Assembly: GCF_025290835.2 (NCBI RefSeq)
Contig: NZ_JAOCQD020000002.1
Location: 372,001 to 436,000 of the forward strand
From: Aquabacterium sp. OR-4
GTDB taxonomy: Bacteria; Pseudomonadota; Gammaproteobacteria; Burkholderiales; Burkholderiaceae_C
Reading direction: 5' to 3'
Length of the DNA stretch: 64,000 bases
The translations under genes were made by a program, and so were the position numbers. The notes under the pieces were generated by a model. That model saw only the letters and a program-made list of their open reading frames with translations, made no database searches and had not been told where the DNA came from. Within the stretch, counting starts at the first letter, position 1; each line of letters starts with the position of its first letter. Shown here piece by piece: positions 16,705 through 25,600 of the stretch.

Positions 16705-19700
16705 GGCGGCGCCAGCGTGATCAGCAGCCGGGTGCTCAGGCTGACCTGCGCCTCGGGCGCATCGGCACGGGTGGCCAGCACCGAGAACCGGGTGTCGGCC
16801 GAGATCGGCCCGGTGTCGAGCAGCAGCTCGCCGCCCTGCCCGGCCACCGGCTGGCCCACCGGCTGGGCATTGGCCAGCAGCTGGTACAGCACGCCGGGCT
16901 GGGCGTTCGACAGCCGCAGCCACAGCGCACTGCCGCCTGCCACGGTGGTGGTTTCGGCCTCCAGCAGCAGGTCGTCGCGCGGCAGCAGGCGCAGCGGCTG
17001 CACCAGCACGCGCTGCAGCGGCAGGGTGTCCTGCTCACCCGGCGGCGGCACCACCCACAGTGCCAGCAGCGCATCGGCTTGCTGCGGTGGCACCGGCAGC
17101 GCGAGCATGGCACCGGTGCCGGGCACACCCTCGTCGGGCACGGCGTCGGACACGGCGTCGGCCAAGGCATCGCCCTCGGGCCCGCAGGGCAGCTGCAGCC
17201 GGTAGCGCTGGGCGGCGTCGGTCTGGAGCACCTGCAACTCGGCGGCAGCGCCGGGTGGCGGATGGGCCGGCACCAGGCGCAGCTGCGGCAGGGCCAGCAC
17301 CGGTGTCACGGCATGCAGCGCAGCGGCCAGCCCGGTTTGGGCCTTGACGGCCTGCCAGGCCAGCACCTGGCCCACCGGCAGGCCCGCGGGCAGTTGCAGG
17401 CCGGGATCGCGCGGCGGCAGCGCGTCGAGCGCTTCGAGGCCGGCCTGGGTGCGCTGCAGCGGATCGGCCGCGATGGCGAAATCGATCGACAGGCCGAGCT
17501 GGCCGATGCCCTTGTTGAAGCGCGGCTGACCGGCGTCGCGCTGGTGGAAGTAGGCCGGCCGCAGCGGCGCGGCGCCCGGTGCGGGTGCTTCGGCGCCGCC
17601 TTGCCGCGCCGGGCTGTAGAAGACCCCCGGCTGGCCGCCCTGCAGCGTGAGCGTCTGGCCCGCCGGTGTGTGGCGCCACTGCAGCGCCAGCACCCGCGCC
17701 GGGTCGGGCCGCACCAGCAGCAGCAGCGGCCGGGCCAGCCACACCACCGAGGCAATCGGCCCGGCCACGCCGGCCGGTTGGTGCAGCTTGGTGGCGGCCA
17801 CCCACAGCAGCAGGTCGTCGGCCAGGGGGGGCAGCGGCAGCTGGGCGGTCTGGCCTTCGCTGGCCACGCCGGTGTCGGCTGCGATGGCGGCCAGGCCGGC
17901 CGGCGCCTCGGTTTCAGAGGCGGGCGGCGCCGGCAGGCGCACGGCTGGCAGGCCGGGCTGATCGGTGCGCAGCAGCGTGGCATGGTCGGCAGGGCCGTCG
18001 TGCACGAATTCGCTGTCGAGCACGCGGCGTGACCAGGCCGCATAGCGCGCCGACACCTGGGCGCCGTTGATCAGCAGCCGCACGCCGTCGGCCCGGTAGT
18101 CGGCCACGCCGCCATTCGACAGGCCCAGCACCAGCGCCGGATTGGCGCGCACGCACACGCTCAGCCGGGCCTCGAGCTGCTGCACCTCGGTCTGGCCCTC
18201 ACCGCCCGCAAAACGCTTGCTGGCCTGCACCGCGATCAGTGTGTCTTCGGTGAGCGCGGGCGTGCGCAGCGCCAGCGTGGCCAGGTCGCCCACCCGGGCG
18301 TCGGGCTGCAGATGGCCGTTGATCAGCAGCGCGTAGCTCACGCCTTCCTGGCTGCGCTGCACCGTGACCGTGACCACGCTGCCCCAGGGCACCAGCCGGG
18401 CATCGGCCGGCTGCGGGCTGGGCAGCAGGGCATCGAGCCAGGGCACGCCGGGGGCATCGACCGGCAGCGCGGTGTCGAGCCCCACCTTCACCGGCACCGA
18501 CTGGCTGAGCAGGCGCGGCGGCTGCGCCGAGCCGGGCTTGCTGACCAGCACGCGAAAGCGGATGTCCTGCGTGACCGGCGGCGAATCGAGCGCGGCCGGC
18601 GCGTCCTCGCCCAGCAGCCACACCGGCGGCAGCGGCTGGCCCTGCGGGTCGCGCAGCGCCTGGCCGTCGGGGCCGCGCAGCTCGTAGTGCAGGCCGGCCT
18701 GCGCAAAGCCGATGGCGATGCGCGCCGAGCCGCCGTGCGGCACCTTGATCGGCCCGTCGGCCGCGCTGCCCAGCGGCACATCGGTGAGCGGCGTGGTGTC
18801 GCCCAGCGCCAGGCGGTCGATCAGGCGGTTGCGCGCGCTGCGCAGCGGCAGCAGGCGGCGCGCCACCTCGTCGCCGGGATCGGCCACCGCCAGGCCCAAG
18901 GCCCGCTGCCGGCTGGCGCACCACAGCGGCCACCAGCGTGCGTGGTCGGCCTGCACGGCGGCCATCTCGGCCGCCGCCAGCCACAGCACGCGCAGGCTCA
19001 GGTGCACCGGCAGGTGCTCGCGCAGCGTCTGCTCGACCAGGCGCCTGAAGTCGTCATCGGCCGCGCGACCGGCTGTGCCGTCGAACACCGCGCTGAGCTG
19101 CAGCGAGTACGGATCGGCCGAGGCCGCGGCCACCATCAGCGGGCCTTGCTGCGCCGCGTCTTCGGGCAGCGGACGCAGCAGGATGTGCTCGATCAGGCAC
19201 AGCGGCTCGGCCGGTGTGCCCAGGCCCAGCGTGGCGGCCAGGCGCTGGCTGAGCCCGTCGTGCAGCGCTTCATGGGCCGGCCACGGTGGCGCGTTGCTGG
19301 GCGCGTTGTCGGGCGCGTTGTCGGGCGCGTTGTCGGGCGGGTTGTCGGACGCGTTGTCGGCTTCGCCCACGGCCGCCTCGGCCGGGGCCCCGGGCGCGGG
19401 TTCGGCCAGCGCATCGGCGCCGGCATGGCGGCGGCGGCCCAGGCGCGGCAAGGCCCGCAGCAGGGCCAGCTTTTGCTGCAGCAGCACGGCCTCGGGCAGC
19501 GCCTCGGCCGCTGCGGGCTGGGCGTGGGGCCCCAGCCGCTCGCCAGCGCGGGCCAGCAGGTGATCGAGCTGGCGGTGGCGCTGCAGCAGGGCCGGCCGCG
19601 CATCGCCCAGGCCCAGCGGATCGGCGGCCAGCAGCGCCAGGCGCTGCGCATGCGCGGCCGGGCTGCCGCGGCGCACGCTGTCCAGGCCGAGCGCCGCGCC

Positions 19701-21104
19701 GTCGTCGGCCACCGGCCGGGCAAAGGCCGCCTGCTGCAGGCCGGCGGCAGCGGGGTCGAAGGCCAGCAGCTGGCTCACGCCGGCCAGCTGGGCATGCTGG
19801 TTGGCCAGCAACTGATCGAAGAACAGCAGATAGGCCTTGAACTGCGCGGCCTGGGCCCGCCGCTGCGGCGAGGCGCTGGCCGGCAGGCCATCGGGGCCCA
19901 CGCCGTAGGTGCGTGGCAGGTGGTGCATGACCGAGCGGTAGCGCGCCACCTGGCGCGAGCGGCCGGCCGGCAGCGGCAGATCGCGCGCGCTGGCCTGCGC
20001 GGCCGCGGCCATGGCGGCGGCGCGGGCGCGCAGCGCGGTCTCGACCTGGCGGCGGGCCAGCGCGCGCACATGGGCGTCGTCCACCCGCACCTGACGGCGC
20101 TCGAGCCGGATCACCGAGGCATCCAGATCCAGCGCCGCGGTGCGCCGCGGGTCGATGGCCAGCAGCCAGTCGGTGTTGGGCCGGCCATCGACCAGAAAGG
20201 CGATCTGCGCCACCGCACGCACGCCCGGCACGGCCACCAGCACCCGCACCAGATCGGACAGGCGCACGCTGTTTCGCCGGGCCAGCGCATCGAACTCGAC
20301 CCGGTCAAGAAAGCCGTGCTGCAGCAGCGGGCCGTCGAAGATCTGGTCGATGCGGCGGCCGCGGGCCTGCATCTCGTCGAGCGTGCGAAACGGCACCGGC
20401 GGCGACAGGTGATCGGCCAGCGCCGTGATCACGCCGGCCAGCAGCGTGGCCGGGTCGACCTCGGGTGCGATGTCCAGCGTGATGGCCAGCGGCACACGCT
20501 GGGTTTCGAGCACCTCCACCTGCAGCAGGTCTTGCCCCAGGCCGCGCCAGCGGTGCAACTGGCGCGCCACAGCGCGGGCGATGCTGCCGCCGTCGATGTC
20601 TTCGCCCAGGCCCGATTTCTCGATGCGCACGGCCAGCAGGCCCTGCGGCCGCAGCGCGCTGATGTTGGGGCTGGGCGCGGCACCACCGGCCGCGCCCCCG
20701 TCCAGCGGCAGCACCAGGGCCTGGGCGGCATCGTGGCGGGCCAGCGGCTCGTCGATGCGCTCGATCCAGGCGTTCTTGACGCCCGGCACGTCGATGGCCA
20801 GGCGGCGCAGGTCGTCGGGCGTGACCGCTCCACCGGCCAGCACCTGCGCCGCCGTCCACAGGCCGCGCGCGGCGGGGTCGACCGGCGCGCCGGGCGCCGC
20901 CTGCTCGGCCATCAGGTCGGCCACCGGGTGCTCGATGCGGTAGCCCAGATCGGTCAGCGCGTAGCACAGCGCCTCGAGCACGGTGATGCCGGGATCGTGG
21001 GCGTTGTGGTCGCTCCAGGTCTCGCCGGCCAGGTCGCGCAGCAGCACCAGGGCCTGCTCGCGCAGGGCGTCGGGATCGGCCAGCAGCGGATCGCTCGGGG
21101 TCAT
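16701..21104 (-). CDS. eCIS baseplate component (Afp12/Pvc12-like) with long repeat-containing C-terminus
   Basis: This is a 1467-residue protein. Its N-terminus (ALVLLRDLAGETWSDHNAHD followed by PGITVLEALCYALTDLGYR) is the defining Afp12/Pvc12 signature, with further conserved blocks DVPGVKNAWIERID and VRAVAQIAFLVDGRPN. Residues 230-750 continue the baseplate body, with an embedded Asp-Asn-Ala-Pro repeat near residue 590. From about residue 790 to the end there are several divergent copies of a beta-rich module marked by Gln-x-Gly-Val-x-Tyr-x-Leu (GLHYELRG, GVSYALLIN, GVFYSPAR, GVLYQLLAN) and a following DTxFxVxA strand. This C-terminal part is not expected for a minimal Afp12. It could face outward from the baseplate and contribute to adhesion. 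The 5' neighbour is the tail-fibre gene. Confidence 0.82.
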   Translation of the reverse strand: MTPSDPLLADPDALREQALVLLRDLAGETWSDHNAHDPGITVLEALCYALTDLGYRIEHPVADLMAEQAAPGAPVDPAARGLWTAAQVLAGGAVTPDDLRRLAIDVPGVKNAWIERIDEPLARHDAAQALVLPLDGGAAGGAAPSPNISALRPQGLLAVRIEKSGLGEDIDGGSIARAVARQLHRWRGLGQDLLQVEVLETQRVPLAITLDIAPEVDPATLLAGVITALADHLSPPVPFRTLDEMQARGRRIDQIFDGPLLQHGFLDRVEFDALARRNSVRLSDLVRVLVAVPGVRAVAQIAFLVDGRPNTDWLLAIDPRRTAALDLDASVIRLERRQVRVDDAHVRALARRQVETALRARAAAMAAAAQASARDLPLPAGRSRQVARYRSVMHHLPRTYGVGPDGLPASASPQRRAQAAQFKAYLLFFDQLLANQHAQLAGVSQLLAFDPAAAGLQQAAFARPVADDGAALGLDSVRRGSPAAHAQRLALLAADPLGLGDARPALLQRHRQLDHLLARAGERLGPHAQPAAAEALPEAVLLQQKLALLRALPRLGRRRHAGADALAEPAPGAPAEAAVGEADNASDNPPDNAPDNAPDNAPSNAPPWPAHEALHDGLSQRLAATLGLGTPAEPLCLIEHILLRPLPEDAAQQGPLMVAAASADPYSLQLSAVFDGTAGRAADDDFRRLVEQTLREHLPVHLSLRVLWLAAAEMAAVQADHARWWPLWCASRQRALGLAVADPGDEVARRLLPLRSARNRLIDRLALGDTTPLTDVPLGSAADGPIKVPHGGSARIAIGFAQAGLHYELRGPDGQALRDPQGQPLPPVWLLGEDAPAALDSPPVTQDIRFRVLVSKPGSAQPPRLLSQSVPVKVGLDTALPVDAPGVPWLDALLPSPQPADARLVPWGSVVTVTVQRSQEGVSYALLINGHLQPDARVGDLATLALRTPALTEDTLIAVQASKRFAGGEGQTEVQQLEARLSVCVRANPALVLGLSNGGVADYRADGVRLLINGAQVSARYAAWSRRVLDSEFVHDGPADHATLLRTDQPGLPAVRLPAPPASETEAPAGLAAIAADTGVASEGQTAQLPLPPLADDLLLWVAATKLHQPAGVAGPIASVVWLARPLLLLVRPDPARVLALQWRHTPAGQTLTLQGGQPGVFYSPARQGGAEAPAPGAAPLRPAYFHQRDAGQPRFNKGIGQLGLSIDFAIAADPLQRTQAGLEALDALPPRDPGLQLPAGLPVGQVLAWQAVKAQTGLAAALHAVTPVLALPQLRLVPAHPPPGAAAELQVLQTDAAQRYRLQLPCGPEGDALADAVSDAVPDEGVPGTGAMLALPVPPQQADALLALWVVPPPGEQDTLPLQRVLVQPLRLLPRDDLLLEAETTTVAGGSALWLRLSNAQPGVLYQLLANAQPVGQPVAGQGGELLLDTGPISADTRFSVLATRADAPEAQVSLSTRLLITLAPP
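19289..19360 (-). repeat. 12-bp tandem repeat in the Afp12-like gene (about six copies)
   Basis: A 12-base unit (GGGCGCGTTGTC on the plus strand, with small variations) repeats about six times. It encodes Asp-Asn-Ala-Pro tetrapeptides in a linker, and the reading frame is preserved. Confidence 0.92.
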
Positions 21105-21156
21105 CGCAAGGCCCTGCAGGATGAGGGTGGTGTGGCGGGGGGCGGGCGGCCGCGGC

Positions 21157-22614
21157 TCAGGCGCCGCGGGCGGTGGCGACGGCCTGACCGGGCTGACCGG
21201 CCGCCACCGCCATCGCTGGGCCCGCGCCGGCGCCCTGCTCCAGCGCCTGCAGCCGGCTTGCCAGCTCCTGCACGGCGTTGATCAGCACCGCCACCAGGCT
21301 GTCATAGGACAGGCCCAGCCGGCTGTCGGGCTGCTGCGGATCGTCCACATGCACGGCCTGCGGAATGACGTCGCGCACGTCCTGGGCAATCAGGCCGAGC
21401 TGGTCCTGGTCGGTGCGCAGTGCCTTCCAGCGGTAGGCCACCGGCTTCAGGCGCAGCACCTCGGCCAGGCCCAGCTCGAGCGTGCGCACCTCCTGCTTGG
21501 CACGCAGGTCGGAGTTCTGGATGAAGCGGCCGTTGACACGCAGGTAGTCGTATATCTCAACGCGCCGGCCTTCGTTGGCGATGCCTGTGCTGCGGCCCAG
21601 GATCATCAACGCGTTGAAGTTTTTGGCGTTCTCGATGGCTGCGTAGCCCGCCGTGTTGCCGAAGCCGGTGTGGATGTGGTCGGTTTCGGTGAAGTAGATG
21701 TCGGAGCCGCCGGCCACGATCGAACCTTGCACATGCAGCTTGCCGACCGGGCTGCGCGTGCCCACGCCGACGCTGCCCGAGGCCATCAGCGCGATGTGGT
21801 CGTCGCCGTCGTTGTTGATGCCGATCTCCAGCGTGCAGGCCTCGCCCGAGCGCGCGAAGTAGCGGATCCAGGCGTTGTCGCCGCTGCCGCCGGCGGGGTC
21901 GGTTGGGAACTGGATGCCGCTGTCGGCCGCGCCGCCGAAGCTGGGCATGATGGCGCCGCCGCGCACCTCGAGCTTGGCCCGCGGCTGGTAGGTGCCGATG
22001 CCCACGTTGCCGGCGCCGTCGAGCACCAGGTCCTGAAACTCCCAGGGCTCGCGGATGAAGTACAGCCGGTTGTCGTTGACATGGATGGCCCAGTCGCGGT
22101 GCTCGGTGTCGATGAAGTCGAGCTGCGGCGCATTGCCCTTGATCACCAGCGCGCCACCGTGGGTGAGCCCTGACGCGGGATCGCGCGCGCTGTTGAAGCT
22201 GGTGGCCACCTTCAGCGTGCCGGCCACCTCGAGCCGCGCCTCGGAGCCCAGCGTGCCCACGCCCAGGTTGCCGGTGGCCTGGTCGATGAACAGCCGCGGC
22301 AGCCCTTCGGCCGTGGTGAAGCCCAGGCCGGCGCGTGCGCTCTGGGCATTGCGCGGATCGCTGCGCGGGCTCAGCGCCAGGGTCCAGGCCGGCTGCGGAT
22401 CGGCAAAGCTGCGGTAGAGGTTGAGCAGCTTCTTCTGGCTGCCGTCATCGCCATCGGCCTGCAGGCTCAGCGGCTCGCCGGCCAGCTTGGCGATGCCGTC
22501 GTCGCGCTGGTTCAGCCCGGCGCCGATCAGGTCCTCGAAGTTGGACTGCGTGGGCACGGCGTTCTTGACGAAATACGACTCGAGCGTGTCGCGGCCGGGC
22601 TTGTCGATCTTCAT
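21157..22614 (-). CDS. eCIS tail fibre with C-terminal S74 intramolecular chaperone
   Basis: This 485-residue protein opens with a particle-anchoring segment (VPTQSNFEDLIGAGLNQRDD, then a GEPLSLQADGD block and FADPQPAW) shared with CIS fibres. The middle contains repeated beta-helix-like signatures (LFIDQATGNLGVGT, GNVGIGTYQPRAKLEV, SVGVGTRSPVGKLHV). Near the C-terminus NSDLRAKQEVRTL starts an S74-type intramolecular chaperone domain, with SDxR serine-aspartate and a later LGLSYDSLVAVLI and coiled-coil end (NAVQELASRLQALEQ). Such domains trimerise fibres and then cut themselves off. The protein should provide target recognition. It lies between the baseplate J and Afp12-like genes. Confidence 0.82.
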   Translation of the reverse strand: MKIDKPGRDTLESYFVKNAVPTQSNFEDLIGAGLNQRDDGIAKLAGEPLSLQADGDDGSQKKLLNLYRSFADPQPAWTLALSPRSDPRNAQSARAGLGFTTAEGLPRLFIDQATGNLGVGTLGSEARLEVAGTLKVATSFNSARDPASGLTHGGALVIKGNAPQLDFIDTEHRDWAIHVNDNRLYFIREPWEFQDLVLDGAGNVGIGTYQPRAKLEVRGGAIMPSFGGAADSGIQFPTDPAGGSGDNAWIRYFARSGEACTLEIGINNDGDDHIALMASGSVGVGTRSPVGKLHVQGSIVAGGSDIYFTETDHIHTGFGNTAGYAAIENAKNFNALMILGRSTGIANEGRRVEIYDYLRVNGRFIQNSDLRAKQEVRTLELGLAEVLRLKPVAYRWKALRTDQDQLGLIAQDVRDVIPQAVHVDDPQQPDSRLGLSYDSLVAVLINAVQELASRLQALEQGAGAGPAMAVAAGQPGQAVATARGA

Positions 22615-22672
22615 GCGGGTCTCCTTCGGTGGCAGCGGGATGCGGGGGGCGTGGCGCCTGGGTGGCCGGGTG

Positions 22673-25600
22673 TCAGGCGACGATGAAGTCGAGCTCGAGC
22701 TTCATGTGGCCGATGCCGTCCAGGCCCTCGGCGCGGTAGTCGGCCTGGCCGATGACCAGCAGCTCATGCTGGGCCGCCGGCACCAGCACGCCATCGGGCC
22801 GGCCGGGGCTGGCGGCCGGGCCCTGGCCGTCGACGGCGCTGCGGTCGGCGGCCAGGCGCCAGTGGCCGTCGTCGGCGGTGAACAGTCGCAGCTCGGCCAC
22901 GTAGTCGACCTCGTCGCGCTGCTCGATGAAGTGCAGGATGCTGTTGGCGTGGATGCGCCCGCCGATCACCAGATCGCTGCCCTCGGCCCAGGCCCAGGGC
23001 GCGAGGTGGCGGTTCAGGGCGTCGTTGATGCGCTGCAGCGCCGGGCCTTCGTCCACCCCCGGCCGCAGGCGGATGCCGCAGCGCAGCTTCAGCAGCACCA
23101 CATGCGGGTTGATCACGCGCAGCCGCGCGCCGGTGGGCAGGCGCTCGGTGAGAAAGGCGGCGATGTCGCGGATCTGGTCGGCCGGCACCTTGGGCGACGA
23201 GGGGTCGAAGGGCTGGCGCTGCACCATGTCGGGCACCACCACCACGGTGACCGTGCCCGGTGGCGGCGCCAGCGCCGGCTCGAACTCGTCGGCACGCAGA
23301 CAGCGCACCTTGTGCAGCTGCGCAAAGTGCTCGAGCACCAGGCGCTCCACGTCCCAGGGGGTGAGCGCACGGCCGCGGTGGCGCAGGCGCTCGCTGGCGC
23401 GCACGCGAAAGGCCGCATCGTCTTCGGCCGGGCGGCCGCCAAAGGCGCTGTAGGGCTGTTGCAGCGCCGCCAGGCCGGCCAGCGGCGCCAGCGGGGCGGC
23501 AATGCTGTGGGCCGGCAGCGGCCCGTCGCGCAGCGTGGCATCGGTGTCGGCATCGGCATCGGCATCCGTGTCGGCATCGGGGTCGGCACCGCTGTCGACA
23601 TCACCGCCGTGCGGCCCGGCCGGCAGCTGGCGCTCGGCCAGCACGGCATCGGGGTGCACGCCCAGCACCTGGCACACGCCGCGGCTGCCTTGCGCGGCGG
23701 CCACGCGCAGCCACAGCAGCGGCGCCGCACCATCGGCGCCCGGCAGCAGCGTGCTGGGCTGCACCGCCGGCAGCGCCAGCTCCACGATGCCGGCATGGAT
23801 CAGGCCGTGCGTGCCGTCAACCAGCAGGCCACTGCTGTTGGCGCCAGCCTGCCCGGCAGCCTCGGTGCCCTGACCCGCCGCGCCACCCTGGCCCTGCAGC
23901 GACTGCCAGCGGTTGGCGCTGAGCACGCTCCACTGCAGGGCTGGCGGCGCGACATCGGGGTCGGCACTGCCTTCGGCCAGTTGCAGCAGCAGGCTCAGGC
24001 GCTGCGGCGGCCGCGCGCCGGACAGGCCGATGTAGAGCTCGCCTTCGTCGTCATAGGCCGGCAGCAGCGCGGCCCCCGCGGCCAGCTCGGCCGTGCCCGG
24101 CGCGGTGCTGCCGAAGGGGTGCAGGTGCAGCAGCTGCAGCAGCGCTTCACGCGGCTGACCGGCGGCGCTGCGGCCCAGGGCCGGCACCGCCCGCTCGATG
24201 CTGGCGCTGTAGTCGACCAGCAGGCGCTTGAGCTTGGGCGTGTAGGGGGCGTTGACCTGGAAGCTGGCCGCGTCCAGCCCCTCGCGCCGCGCCGCGATGG
24301 CAGCGGCCAGCTGCAGCGATTTTTTCAGCGCCTGACCCGGGTAGACCGCGTGCTGGAAATCGCCCGCCAGCTCCCACACCAGGCAGCGCGGCCACTCGCC
24401 CACATCGCTGGCCAGCGCCTCGGGCACCTGGGGCCAGGCGGGCGTGCCGGGGTCGGGCAGCGGCGTGACCTGCTGCTGCACCGCATCGGCCGTGCTGCCG
24501 TCGCCAAACAGGCGCATCAGGCGATCGGCCGGGCTGAACAGGCGCCCGTCGCGCAGGCCCACACGGGCCGTGAACGAGGCCGCCTTGAGGGCGCCCTCGT
24601 AATTGGCGTAGTGCGCGTCCAGCGCGGCCGGCGCGCCCATCCACTCGAAACGAAAGCCCACGCTGTCCAGCGGCTTGCAGGCCAGCTCGGCATGGCCGAT
24701 CTGCAGGCGCGCGCCCGCCGCGGGCTGGAAGCCGAAGGGCTCGAAGGGCTTGCGGGCGTCGAGCACCGCGTCGTCGTTGCGCAGCAGCAGCGAGGCCAGG
24801 CCCGACACGCCGACGCTGAGCTTCACGCGCTGCAGGCGCAGGCGGCGCAGCAGGGTGTAGGGGCTGGTCCAGGCCTCCAGCACATCGTCCCACACCGGGC
24901 GCAGCATCAGCCGCAGCACCGGCGTGGCCTGGTTCAGGCCGTGCACGGCCAGGCGCGGTGCGGCGCTGGCCGGCTGGCGCGGGCCCAGCTCGAGGCCCAG
25001 GCGCAGCAGGCGCAGGCCCGTGGTGTCAACGCCGGGCACGGCCGGGTAGCCGCCCATGCCGCCAGCCGGGCCCGGCGAGGCGCCCGCGGGGTTGGCCGCC
25101 GCCGGCAGCCAGTCAAGCGTGACCTGCTGCGGCGTCTCCCAGCCTTTTTCAGTGCTGATCTGCACCAGCCAGGGCAGTTGGGTGGCGCTGTGGCCCTGGC
25201 CCTCGGGTGGCGCCATCAGGCGGCGCAGGGCTGCGGCGTCAAAGGCCGCGGCGGCACCGTCAAAGCCCAGCAGCAGCTGCACCGTGCGCTGGCCTTCGGC
25301 CAGCCACAGCAGCGGCGAGGCAAAGGCGCAACCCAGCAGCTCGGCCGGCGGCTGTGCGGCACGCGCCGCCGCCACCTGGCCAAAGGGTGGCCAGCGCGAC
25401 GCGCCCGGCGTGGCCGCCGCTGCGGCAGGCGCGGCCTGCCGGGCATCGGCCAGCGCATGCAGCCAGCGCCACTGCACCTGCTGCGGTGGCTCGGGCACGA
25501 AGTTCTCGCGGTTGCGCTGCGCCACCTCCAGCACCCCCAGCAGGCGCAGCCAGGTGGCGTCGTCGAGCGGCTGGCCGGCCTGGGCGCGGGCCACGGCCTC

